Shown one piece after another: positions 33,237 through 41,300 of a stretch of 64,000 bases of DNA. Source of the stretch: Lewinellaceae bacterium. GTDB lineage: Bacteria; Bacteroidota; Bacteroidia; Chitinophagales; Saprospiraceae. The translations under genes and the position numbers were made by a program. The DNA lies in the NCBI GenBank assembly GCA_020636325.1, contig JACJYC010000006.1, positions 62,001 to 126,000 of the forward strand, in the 5' to 3' direction. Below the pieces are notes generated by a model. It made no database searches. It was not told where the DNA came from and saw only the letters and a program-made list of their open reading frames with translations. How positions within the stretch are numbered: the first letter of the stretch is position 1; each line of letters opens with the position of its first letter.

Positions 33237-34067
33237 ATGGCTATAAAGAAATTTAATCCGATTACTCCCGGTACCCGTTTTCGCCTGGGGAACGCTTATG
33301 CCGAGGTCACGACTGACCAGCCCGAAAAAAGCCTCCTCGCACCGATTAAAAAAAGCGGTGGTCGAAACCACGCAGGTAAAATGACCGTGCGTTACCGGGG
33401 CGGCGGCCACAAGCGCCGCTATCGCATCATCGACATGAAGCGGAACAAGGACGGTGTGCCCGCAATCGTTAAAACGATTGAATACGACCCGAACAGAACC
33501 GCTTTTATCGCCCTGTTGGATTACACAGACGGGGAAAAGCGCTATATCCTGGCGCCCAAAGGCCTGAAAGTAGGAGATAAAGTCCTCTCCGGTGCAGGTG
33601 CGCCGCCCAATATCGGCAACGCCTTGTTCCTGAAGGAAATTCCCCTTGGCTCCGACATCCATGCCATCGAGATGACCCCCGGCAAAGGGGCCGCCCTGGC
33701 AAGGAGCGCCGGTACCAACGGTGTGATGATGGGCCGGGAAGACCGGTACGCAGTCGTGAAACTGCCCTCCGGTGAGGTCCGCCGCGTGCTGCTCACCTGT
33801 AAGGCAACCATCGGCGCTACCTCCAACCCCGACCACGGCCTCCAGTCACTGGGTAAAGCCGGCCGCAAGCGCTGGTTGGGCCGCAGACCGCGCAACCGCG
33901 GTGTTGCCATGAACCCGGTCGATCACCCGATGGGCGGCGGCGAAGGACGGGCAACCGGTGGGCACCCAAGGTCTCGTACCGGCATTATGGCCAAAGGCCA
34001 GAAGACCCGGAGCAGGACCAAGAGCTCCAACCGCCTGATTATCTCGCGCCGGAAGAACAAGAACTAA
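33237..34067 (+). CDS. rplB: 50S ribosomal protein L2
   Basis: 276 aa. The peptidyl-transferase-proximal motif NPVDHPMGGGEGRATGGHP, with its essential histidine, is intact, and RRPRNRGVAMN precedes it. Ends in a basic tail (SSNRLIISRRKNKN). Confidence 0.98.
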   Translation: MAIKKFNPITPGTRFRLGNAYAEVTTDQPEKSLLAPIKKSGGRNHAGKMTVRYRGGGHKRRYRIIDMKRNKDGVPAIVKTIEYDPNRTAFIALLDYTDGEKRYILAPKGLKVGDKVLSGAGAPPNIGNALFLKEIPLGSDIHAIEMTPGKGAALARSAGTNGVMMGREDRYAVVKLPSGEVRRVLLTCKATIGATSNPDHGLQSLGKAGRKRWLGRRPRNRGVAMNPVDHPMGGGEGRATGGHPRSRTGIMAKGQKTRSRTKSSNRLIISRRKNKN

Positions 34068-34113
34068 TTGACAGAACAGGATTTCCTGATATTCTTTAAA
34101 GTGATTTTCAGCA

Positions 34114-34383
34114 ATGGCAAGATCAATCAAAAAAGGCCCTTACGTGTTCCACAAGCTGATGGACAAAGTCCTGAAAGCCAAAGAATCCAATAGGAAAACA
34201 GTGATCAAGACCTGGTCCAGAGCCTCCATGATCGTTCCGGATATGGTCGGCGAAACCATCGCCGTTCACAACGGCAAGACCTTCGTCCCTGTTTTCGTAA
34301 CGGAAAACATGGTAGGACACAAACTGGGAGAATTCGCACCGACCCGCAACTTTAAAGGGCACTCGGGCAACCGCAAGAAATAA
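34114..34383 (+). CDS. rpsS: 30S ribosomal protein S19
   Basis: 89 aa. MARSIKKGPYV, TWSRASMIVPDMVGETIAVH and GHKLGEFAPTRNFKGHSG are all typical. It partners S13 in the 30S head. Confidence 0.98.
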   Translation: MARSIKKGPYVFHKLMDKVLKAKESNRKTVIKTWSRASMIVPDMVGETIAVHNGKTFVPVFVTENMVGHKLGEFAPTRNFKGHSGNRKK

Positions 34384-34443
34384 TTTTTTTATACAGGTCG
34401 CCGGCAGTTTCAAGGTGGCCGCACCGTATAATTTTGAAGTAAA

Positions 34444-34845
34444 ATGGAAGCAGTAGCTAAATTGAAGAACATCCCGATGTCGGCCCGCAAGATGAGGCTG
34501 ATCGTTGATAACATTCGGGGTAAGCGCGTTGACGACGCGTTGGCTATTCTGCGCTATAGCAAGCGGGAAGGGGCTATCTGGGTGGAAAAACTGCTCTTGT
34601 CGGCTATTTCCAACTGGGAGAACAAAGCCGGCGGCTCAGAAAGCGCCGATGACTACAATCTGGTGGTCAAACTGGCCTTTTCTGACGAGGGCGCCATGCT
34701 GAAACGCATCCGCCCTGCACCACACGGCCGCGCGCACCGCATTCGCAAACGCACCAACCACGTTACGTTGGTCGTTGAGAATCGCAAACCGCTCGCCACC
34801 GAAGGCGTGGTCGCCGTTGATGCAACGGAAGAATCGGAAGATTAA
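34444..34845 (+). CDS. rplV: 50S ribosomal protein L22
   Basis: 133 aa. SARKMRLIVDNIRGKRVDDA at the N-terminus; the tunnel loop region RIRPAPHGRAHRIRKRTNHV is present. It has a short acidic C-terminal extension (VVAVDATEESED) beyond the usual 110-115 residues. Confidence 0.97.
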   Translation: MEAVAKLKNIPMSARKMRLIVDNIRGKRVDDALAILRYSKREGAIWVEKLLLSAISNWENKAGGSESADDYNLVVKLAFSDEGAMLKRIRPAPHGRAHRIRKRTNHVTLVVENRKPLATEGVVAVDATEESED

Positions 34846-34871
34846 TATAAATTTCTACCAATTTTCTCATA

Positions 34872-35663
34872 ATGGGTCAAAAGACAAATCCAATAGGTAA
34901 CCGCTTAGGCATCATCAGGGGATGGGAATCCAACTGGTTTGCCGACAAGGATTTCGGCCAGAAAGTAGTCGAGGATGAAAAAATCCGCGTCTATCTCGAT
35001 GCCCGTATCCCCAAAGGCGGTATCGCTCGCATTATCATCGAACGGACGCTGAAGCGGATCACGGTGACTATCCACACCTCCCGCCCCGGTATCATCATCG
35101 GTAAAGGCGGCCAGGAAGTGGATCGCATCCGCGAAGAGCTGAAAAAACTCACGGGTAAGGACGTCCAGATCAATATCGTAGAGATCCGGAAGCCCGAACT
35201 GGATGCTGCCATCGTCGCAGAATCCGTCGCCAAACAGCTTGAAGCCAGGATCAACTACCGCCGTGCCATCAAAATGGCCATCCAGTCCACAATGCGGGCC
35301 GGAGCCGAAGGCATCAAGGTGAGGATCTCCGGCCGTCTGAACGGCGCCGATATGTCCAGGTCCGAAGAGTTCAAAGAAGGCCGTACGCCCCTGCATACCT
35401 TCCGCGCCGATATCGACTATTCCCTCAAGGAAGCCCTTACCGTTTACGGTATCATCGGTATCAAGGTCTGGTTGTGCAAAGGTGAAGTGCTCGGCAAACG
35501 CGACCTGTCTCCGCACGTTGGTGTGACCAAGAAGGAAACCGGCGGCGGCGGTGGTGATCGCGAACGCGGTGACCGTCAGGATAGGGGAGGCCGCCGTGGC
35601 GGCAGAGGCGGCAGAGGTGGCGGCGGCGGTGGCCGTCGGGATCGGAATGACCGCGACCGTTGA
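34872..35663 (+). CDS. rpsC: 30S ribosomal protein S3 with Arg/Gly-rich C-terminal tail
   Basis: 263 aa. The KH domain (PGIIIGKGGQEVDRIREEL) and the C-terminal domain (RISGRLNGADMSRSEEFKEG) are normal. After the usual end (VGVTKKE, about residue 222) there is a low-complexity tail of about 40 residues made of Gly, Arg and Asp (RRGGRGGRGGGGGGRRDRND). RGG-type tails bind RNA in other proteins. The final gene before an internal promoter for rplP. Confidence 0.97.
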   Translation: MGQKTNPIGNRLGIIRGWESNWFADKDFGQKVVEDEKIRVYLDARIPKGGIARIIIERTLKRITVTIHTSRPGIIIGKGGQEVDRIREELKKLTGKDVQINIVEIRKPELDAAIVAESVAKQLEARINYRRAIKMAIQSTMRAGAEGIKVRISGRLNGADMSRSEEFKEGRTPLHTFRADIDYSLKEALTVYGIIGIKVWLCKGEVLGKRDLSPHVGVTKKETGGGGGDRERGDRQDRGGRRGGRGGRGGGGGGRRDRNDRDR

Positions 35664-35715
35664 TTTTTATTAAAAAAATCGACCTTAATTGAAATAATAT
35701 TTTGGGAAATTGCCG

Positions 35716-35723
35716 TACCTTTG
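35716..35723 (+). promoter_or_regulatory. Internal -7 box (TACCTTTG) upstream of rplP
   Basis: TACCTTTGC matches TAnnTTTG perfectly in the 128-base rpsC-rplP gap. This would let the part from rplP onward be transcribed independently of the first half. The upstream -33 element is weak. Confidence 0.55.
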
Positions 35724-35791
35724 CGGGGCTTTTTTGGAACCCTGTTTTTTAGGACGGTTTTCCAGTTCAGGAAGTGTAAAATTTCAGGCAA

Positions 35792-36211
35792 ATGTTACAG
35801 CCGAAAAGAACAAAATACCGCAAGCAGCAGAAAGGGCGCAATACTGGCCTTGCCTACCGCGGAAGTACCGTGGCCTTTGGGTCTTTTGGCCTGAAGAGCC
35901 TGGATGAGGCCTGGATCACCAACCGCCAGATCGAAGCTGCCCGTATAGCCATGACCCGCTATATGAAAAGGGAAGGAAAGGTCTGGATCCGTATTTTCCC
36001 GGACAAACCGGTGACCAGGAAGCCTCAGGAGGTTCGGATGGGTAAAGGTAAAGGTGCGCTCGATCACTACGTCGCGCTGGTGCAACCCGGAAGGATCATG
36101 TTTGAAATTGACGGCGTTTCTCAGGAGATCGCTCAGGAAGCCCTGCGCCTTGCTGCCCAGAAATTGCCCGTACTGACCAGGTTCGTCACCCGACCGGATT
36201 ACGCCGGTTGA
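35792..36211 (+). CDS. rplP: 50S ribosomal protein L16
   Basis: 139 aa. MLQPKRTKYRKQQKGRNTG and the later VRMGKGKGALDHYVA match. The conserved arginine region around the loop (KQQKGRNTGLAYRGSTV) is intact. It may be read from its own promoter. Confidence 0.98.
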   Translation: MLQPKRTKYRKQQKGRNTGLAYRGSTVAFGSFGLKSLDEAWITNRQIEAARIAMTRYMKREGKVWIRIFPDKPVTRKPQEVRMGKGKGALDHYVALVQPGRIMFEIDGVSQEIAQEALRLAAQKLPVLTRFVTRPDYAG

Positions 36212-36243
36212 TTTTAAGTTGTTGAAAGTCAATAATTAATATA

Positions 36244-36504
36244 ATGGCAAGCGATAAATTCAAAGAGCTTCAGGAATTTGCAGACGCAGATCTGCTCAGC
36301 GAGCTTGAAGCTACGGAAGCGCAATACCAGAAAATGCGGTTCGACCATGCGGTGAAAGGTATGGATAATCCGCTCAAGCTTCGCGAAGTGCGCCGTGATA
36401 TTGCGCGCATCCGTACGGAAATGCGCCGCCGGGAGCTGGCTGGTATGTCCGAACAGGACCTGGCCAAGCGGACCAAAATTGTCGCCAGGAGAAAACGCAA
36501 ATAA
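36244..36504 (+). CDS. rpmC: 50S ribosomal protein L29
   Basis: 86 aa, longer than the common 65-70. The core KMRFDHAVKGMDNPLKLREV and RRDIARIRTEMRRREL is normal. The extra length is a basic C-terminal helix (EQDLAKRTKIVARRKRK). Confidence 0.95.
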   Translation: MASDKFKELQEFADADLLSELEATEAQYQKMRFDHAVKGMDNPLKLREVRRDIARIRTEMRRRELAGMSEQDLAKRTKIVARRKRK

Positions 36505-36525
36505 GGCGGATCAAAATTTCAGACA

Positions 36526-36783
36526 ATGACAGAAAGAAATCTTAGGAAAACGCGGATCGGCATCGTTACCAGCAGCAAAATGGATAAAACCATTTCTGTT
36601 TCCGTCGAACGTCGCCTTCGTCACCCGATCTACGGCAAGTTCGTCAAGAAGACCAAGAAGTTCATGGCTCATGACGAAAAGAACGATTGCAACGTAGGGG
36701 ATACGGTTCGCATCATGGAGACCCGTCCGCTGAGCAAACTGAAACGCTGGCGTTTGGTCGAAATCATTGAAAGAGCAAAATAA
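36526..36783 (+). CDS. rpsQ: 30S ribosomal protein S17
   Basis: 85 aa. TRIGIVTSSKMDKTISVSVE and HPIYGKFVKKTKKFMAHDE are typical of this OB-fold protein. CNVGDTVRIMETRPLSKLKR closes the domain. Confidence 0.97.
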   Translation: MTERNLRKTRIGIVTSSKMDKTISVSVERRLRHPIYGKFVKKTKKFMAHDEKNDCNVGDTVRIMETRPLSKLKRWRLVEIIERAK

Positions 36784-36858
36784 TGCCCGTTGCCTGCCGC
36801 TGCACTTATTTTACCGCATGCAGGAACGATAATTTCAACGTTAAACTGTTAAAGCGTC

Positions 36859-37224
36859 ATGATACAGCAAGAATCCAGGCTTCGAGTAGCCGATAACAGC
36901 GGCGCAAAAGAGGTGCTTTGCATCCGGGTTTTAGGCGGCTCCAAACGCCGTTATGCGTCGATAGGCGACAAAATTGTCGTCTCGGTGAAAGACGCTACGC
37001 CGGGCGGCATAAAAAAAGGCGCTGTTTCGAAAGCCGTTATCGTTAGAACCAAAAAGGCGATCCGCCGCAGAGACGGTTCCTATATCCGTTTCGACGACAA
37101 CGCCTGCGTACTGCTCAATGCAGCAGACGAACCGCGCGGAACCCGTATTTTTGGCCCCGTTGCCCGCGAACTGCGTGAAAAAGACTTCATGCGGATCGTT
37201 TCACTGGCTCCGGAAGTATTGTGA
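36859..37224 (+). CDS. rplN: 50S ribosomal protein L14
   Basis: 121 aa. MIQQESRLRVADNSGAKEVL is the classic start, and GTRIFGPVARELRE is near the end. It follows a 75-base gap with no clear signal. Confidence 0.98.
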   Translation: MIQQESRLRVADNSGAKEVLCIRVLGGSKRRYASIGDKIVVSVKDATPGGIKKGAVSKAVIVRTKKAIRRRDGSYIRFDDNACVLLNAADEPRGTRIFGPVARELREKDFMRIVSLAPEVL

Positions 37225-37264
37225 TTGTCCGTTCAACCGGATACACCGCATTAATTTAAGCAAA

Positions 37265-37618
37265 ATGGCAAATAAAGGCAAACAAAATCGATTCGCTCCC
37301 AAGCTCAAGATCAAAAAAGGCGACAAGGTCGTCGTGATCGCAGGCGCTTACCGGGATAGGTCAAAGGTCAGGGAAGTTCTCGAAGTGCTCCCCACCGAAA
37401 ACCGTGCCATCGTTGATGGAGTGAACATTCGCAAAAAACACTCCAAGCCCACCCAAACCAGCCCGGGCGGCATCAACGAAATTACCGCTCCGATCCACAT
37501 CTCCAACCTGATGGTGGTTGACCCCAAATCGGGAGAACCTACCCGCGTCGGAAGGACGGTTGGCGAAAACGGCAAGACCGTTCGATTTGCTAAAAAATCT
37601 GGAGAAATTATCAAGTGA
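37265..37618 (+). CDS. rplX: 50S ribosomal protein L24
   Basis: 117 aa from ATG 37265; the upstream in-frame extension overlaps rplN and is not L24-like. The KOW motif is KIKKGDKVVVIAGAYRDRS, and IRKKHSKPTQTSPGGINE follows. Its TGA overlaps the rplE start (TGATG). Confidence 0.97.
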   Translation: MANKGKQNRFAPKLKIKKGDKVVVIAGAYRDRSKVREVLEVLPTENRAIVDGVNIRKKHSKPTQTSPGGINEITAPIHISNLMVVDPKSGEPTRVGRTVGENGKTVRFAKKSGEIIK

Positions 37619-38178
37619 TGAGCTTAAAGCCTACATTTCAGAAGAAATACCGCGAGGAAGTCGTCCCTGCTTTGATGGAGCAATTCGGTTATGAAACCAT
37701 CATGCAGGTACCCAAATTGCAGAAGATCTGTATCAACCAGGGGGTCGGCGGCGCAACGCAGGATAAGAAAATGGTCGAAAACGCTCTGGCGGAACTTACT
37801 ATGATCGCCGGTCAGAAAGCCGTTCCGACCAAAGCGCGCAATTCCATTTCCAACTTCAAACTGAGGGAAGGAATGACCATCGGCGCGCGCGTAACCCTTC
37901 GCAATGAACGCATGTTCGAATTCCTGGAAAGGTTGATCAACGTGGCCCTGCCGCGTGTGCGCGACTTCCGCGGGATCAATGACAAAAGCTTCGACGGCCG
38001 TGGTAACTACTCCATGGGTGTCACCGAACATATTATCTTCCCGGAAATCGACCTGGACAAGGTCAGCAAGATCACCGGGTTGGACATTACCTTTGTAACG
38101 TCAGCCAAAACGGACGCTGAGGCCCTCGCCCTGCTGAAGTTGCTCGGCCTGCCGTTCAAGAACAACCAGAAAAATTAA
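37618..38178 (+). CDS. rplE: 50S ribosomal protein L5
   Basis: 186 aa from ATG 37618, sharing one base with the rplX stop; an in-frame GTG at 37615 would add one residue. The 5S rRNA-binding protein shows KICINQGVGGATQDK, IGARVTLRNERMFEFL and GNYSMGVTEHIIFPEI. Confidence 0.97.
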   Translation: MSLKPTFQKKYREEVVPALMEQFGYETIMQVPKLQKICINQGVGGATQDKKMVENALAELTMIAGQKAVPTKARNSISNFKLREGMTIGARVTLRNERMFEFLERLINVALPRVRDFRGINDKSFDGRGNYSMGVTEHIIFPEIDLDKVSKITGLDITFVTSAKTDAEALALLKLLGLPFKNNQKN

Positions 38179-38186
38179 TTTGTGTC

Positions 38187-38456
38187 ATGGCAAGAAAATC
38201 ATTGATTGCCCGCGAGAACAAAAGGGCCAGAATGGTGGCCAAATACGCTGACTTGCGCAAGCGCCTGAAGGAAGACGGACTCTGGGATGAGCTCGACAAA
38301 CTGCCGCGCAACTCCAACCCCATCAGGCTTCACAACCGCTGTCAACTGACCGGTCGCCCAAAGGGGTATATGCGCAAATTCGGACTTTGCCGGGTGAAAT
38401 TCCGCCAAATGGCCCTCGACGGCAAAATTCCGGGTATCACCAAAGCAAGCTGGTAA
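38187..38456 (+). CDS. rpsN: 30S ribosomal protein S14 (zinc-free form)
   Basis: 89 aa. LPRNSNPIRLHNRCQLTGRP and RKFGLCRVKFRQMA show the family core without the two CxxC pairs of the zinc-binding form, so this is the long C-minus type. Confidence 0.97.
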   Translation: MARKSLIARENKRARMVAKYADLRKRLKEDGLWDELDKLPRNSNPIRLHNRCQLTGRPKGYMRKFGLCRVKFRQMALDGKIPGITKASW

Positions 38457-38559
38457 AAAGTTGCCGGCTTCTTATCCGAATAGTTTAACGATTTTTCCTC
38501 AATAGTCGGCCAGGTTCTGGAAACTCCTCCGGAAAACCCGCTGGCGCAATGCAATTAAA

Positions 38560-38970
38560 ATGGCCGTAACGGATCCTATTGCAGATTATTTGACCCGAAT
38601 TCGAAACGCTCAAAGCGCGGGTCACCGCATCGTTGAAATCCCTGCTTCCAAACTGAAAAAAAGTATCACTGAGATCCTTTACGATCAGGGATTTATTTTG
38701 AAATACAAATTCGACGACGAAGTCGGGAAAGGCACCCAGGGTACCATCAAGATCGCCCTGAAGTATGACCCGCTGACCAGGAAACCCGTTATCCGGGAAC
38801 TTGGCCGGATCAGCAAGCCCGGACTTCGGAACTATTCCAAAGCAACTGACCTGCCGCGCATCATCAACGGATTGGGTGTCGCTATCGTATCCACTTCACG
38901 GGGTGTGATGACCGATAAGCAGGCGCGCGCCATGAATGTCGGAGGCGAAGTCCTTTGCTACGTATATTAA
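38560..38970 (+). CDS. rpsH: 30S ribosomal protein S8
   Basis: 136 aa. DPIADYLTRIRNAQSAGH at the start and STSRGVMTDKQARAMNVGGE at the end match. It follows a 103-base gap with no obvious promoter. In E. coli S8 is the translational regulator of the spc operon. Confidence 0.97.
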   Translation: MAVTDPIADYLTRIRNAQSAGHRIVEIPASKLKKSITEILYDQGFILKYKFDDEVGKGTQGTIKIALKYDPLTRKPVIRELGRISKPGLRNYSKATDLPRIINGLGVAIVSTSRGVMTDKQARAMNVGGEVLCYVY

Positions 38971-38998
38971 TTGTTTGAACGGTTAAAATCAAAATACC

Positions 38999-39565
38999 AT
39001 GTCAAGAGTTGGAAAATCTCCGATTGCACTTCCCACCAACGTCACGCTGGACGTTTCAAAAGGGAACATGGTCAAAGTCAAAGGACCTAAAGGAGAATTG
39101 GCTCAGCAGGTGGATCCGGACATCGAACTGTCGATCGAAGGAAACGAAGTGAGCCTCTCCAGGCCGACCGACAGCAAGCGCCATCGCTCCATGCACGGAT
39201 TATACCGCGCATTGGTGAACAATATGGTGGAAGGCGTCGCCAATGGATTTGTAAAGGAACTCGAACTGGTGGGTGTGGGTTACCGCGCCAGCAACCAGGG
39301 GAATATGCTCGAACTGATCATCGGTTACTCGCACCCCATCTGGTTTTATCTGCCGGATGAGGTGAAGGTTTCGACTGTCACTGAAAAGGGTAAAAACCCT
39401 GTGATCCGCCTGGAAAGCACGGACAAACAACTGATCGGTCAGGTCGCTGCCAAGATTCGCTCCTTCCGGAAACCGGAACCCTACAAAGGCAAAGGTATCC
39501 GTTTCGTCGGCGAACAAATCCGCCGCAAAGCCGGTAAATCAGCCGGTAAAGGCGGTAAGAAATAA
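38999..39565 (+). CDS. rplF: 50S ribosomal protein L6
   Basis: 188 aa. MSRVGKSPIALP, LELVGVGYRASNQGN and KPEPYKGKGIRF are typical. Ends in a Gly/Lys tail (KSAGKGGKK). The 113-base gap to rplR holds a UUCG-type small hairpin near 39571-39587. Confidence 0.97.
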   Translation: MSRVGKSPIALPTNVTLDVSKGNMVKVKGPKGELAQQVDPDIELSIEGNEVSLSRPTDSKRHRSMHGLYRALVNNMVEGVANGFVKELELVGVGYRASNQGNMLELIIGYSHPIWFYLPDEVKVSTVTEKGKNPVIRLESTDKQLIGQVAAKIRSFRKPEPYKGKGIRFVGEQIRRKAGKSAGKGGKK

Positions 39566-39678
39566 GCCGCTCTCCTTCGGGAAGAGGTTTGTTTTTCAAA
39601 ATGCATTAAATGGTTTAATCCGGGGCTTTGGGTTTGGAAAACCTTCCCTACACTAAAGCCGATAATTTTTAAACAACC

Positions 39679-40032
39679 ATGAAATTAGGTAAAGAAGGTA
39701 AAAGGCGCAGGATCCACTACCGGATCCGCAAGAAAGTCTCCGGAACGGGATCGCGCCCGAGGCTGAGCGTTTTTCGCAGCAACAAATACATCTATTGCCA
39801 GTTGATCGATGATGTCAGCGGCAATACGATCGCTTCAGCTTCTTCTTTTGAAAAAGGCTTCCCGGTAAAAGGAACCAAGTCGGATCAGGCTAAAGAAGTC
39901 GGTAAAATGCTGGCTGATCGCGCCAAACAACTGAAGATCGAAGATGTGGTTTTTGACCGCAGCGGTTATCTCTACCACGGCAGGGTAAAAGCCCTGGCCG
40001 ACGGCGCAAGGGAAAACGGACTTAAATTTTAA
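39679..40032 (+). CDS. rplR: 50S ribosomal protein L18
   Basis: 117 aa. RRRIHYRIRKKVSGTGSRPR and LSVFRSNKYIYCQLID are typical, and FDRSGYLYHGRVKALADGAR is at the C-terminus. 5S rRNA-binding partner of L5. Confidence 0.97.
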   Translation: MKLGKEGKRRRIHYRIRKKVSGTGSRPRLSVFRSNKYIYCQLIDDVSGNTIASASSFEKGFPVKGTKSDQAKEVGKMLADRAKQLKIEDVVFDRSGYLYHGRVKALADGARENGLKF

Positions 40033-40056
40033 TCGGAATTAACTACCAATATCATA

Positions 40057-40581
40057 ATGGCTAAGAAAAATACAACGGCCAACCGGGTAAAACCGGCCGA
40101 AACAGAGTTGAAAGAAAAGCTGGTTGCCCTCAACCGGGTCGCTAAAGTTACCAAAGGCGGTCGTACCTTCAGCTTTTCGGCCATCGTTGTAGTCGGCGAC
40201 GGCAAAGGAGCTGTCGGCCATGGTTTGGGTAAAGCCCGGGACGTATCCGAGGCTATTTCCAAAGCAATGGATAGCGCCAAGAAAAACCTGGTTCGTGTAC
40301 CGCTGTACAAAGGTACGATCCCGCATGAGCAAAAAGGCAAATACGGCGCAGGCAAAGTCCTGATCAAGCCGGCTGCCGACGGTACCGGCGTTATCGCCGG
40401 CGGCGCCATGCGCGCTGTGCTGGAAATTGCCGGGGTCCACAACGTATTGGCCAAATCGCAAGGCTCTTCCAACCCGCACAACGTGGTCAAAGCGACCATC
40501 GATGCGCTGGTCAAGCTGAAAAGCCCGCAGGAAACGGCCCGTCAGCGGGGCATTTCCCTGGAAAAATTATTTCAAGGATAA
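40057..40581 (+). CDS. rpsE: 30S ribosomal protein S5
   Basis: 174 aa. The double-stranded RNA-binding fold shows VTKGGRTFSFSAIVVVGDGK, and GRTF plus GAGKVLIKPAADGTGVIAG are intact. No mutation is evident in the loop associated with spectinomycin resistance. Confidence 0.98.
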   Translation: MAKKNTTANRVKPAETELKEKLVALNRVAKVTKGGRTFSFSAIVVVGDGKGAVGHGLGKARDVSEAISKAMDSAKKNLVRVPLYKGTIPHEQKGKYGAGKVLIKPAADGTGVIAGGAMRAVLEIAGVHNVLAKSQGSSNPHNVVKATIDALVKLKSPQETARQRGISLEKLFQG

Positions 40582-40625
40582 TTATTCCGCTCCGGCCTCC
40601 GGGTCGGCGCAAAATATCGGAAATT

Positions 40626-40805
40626 ATGGCTAAGATCAAAGTAACCCAGGTCAAGAGCACTATCGATCGTCCGAAACGTCAGAAAGAAACGATCAAAGCA
40701 TTGGGCCTGCGCAAAATCAATCACACGGTAGAGCATGAGGCTACGCCCCAGATCCTGGGCATGGTAGCCAAGGTCGCTCATCTGGTGAAAGTGGAAAACG
40801 CCTGA
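40626..40805 (+). CDS. rpmD: 50S ribosomal protein L30
   Basis: 59 aa, a short gene translated by hand: MAKIKVTQVKSTIDRPKRQK starts it, followed by GLRKINHTVEHEATPQILGM. It stops at 40803-40805. The position between rpsE and rplO is the canonical one. Confidence 0.97.
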   Translation: MAKIKVTQVKSTIDRPKRQKETIKALGLRKINHTVEHEATPQILGMVAKVAHLVKVENA

Positions 40806-40844
40806 TAAAGGCATGGTTTGACAAATGCTTTAAAGTAAAAGATA

Positions 40845-41291
40845 ATGGAATTACATCATTTACGGCCGGCAAAAGGTGCTGTCAAGAAACGCAAGCGGAT
40901 CGCCCGCGGTCAAGGCTCCGGTCATGGAGGCACTTCCACCCGCGGCCACAAAGGCGATAAGTCGCGTTCTGGTCATAAGAACAAGCGCAATTTCGAAGGC
41001 GGCCAGATGCCCCTCCAGATGCGCCTGCCCAAAGTAGGTTTCAAAAACCCTAACCGGGTTGAATTTGTTGTGTTTAATTTGGGGCAGTTGCAGCATATCG
41101 CCGACAAATTCGGTGTGACGGAGATCGACCTCGGCTTTCTGAATGATAAGGGTTATGCCAAGAAGGCCGACAAGGTGAAAGTCCTGGGTAACGGTAAACT
41201 TGGCGCCAAGTTGTCGGTTAGCGTTCATGCCGTTTCTGAAAGCGCAAAGGCTGCAATCGAAGGATTGGGCGGAACTGTTAATCTAGTTTAA
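40845..41291 (+). CDS. rplO: 50S ribosomal protein L15
   Basis: 148 aa. LRPAKGAVKKRKRIARGQGS followed by GHGGTSTRGHKG, and GGQMPLQMRLPKVGF, are diagnostic. secY begins 9 bases after its stop. Confidence 0.97.
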   Translation: MELHHLRPAKGAVKKRKRIARGQGSGHGGTSTRGHKGDKSRSGHKNKRNFEGGQMPLQMRLPKVGFKNPNRVEFVVFNLGQLQHIADKFGVTEIDLGFLNDKGYAKKADKVKVLGNGKLGAKLSVSVHAVSESAKAAIEGLGGTVNLV

Positions 41292-41300
41292 TTTTGACCA

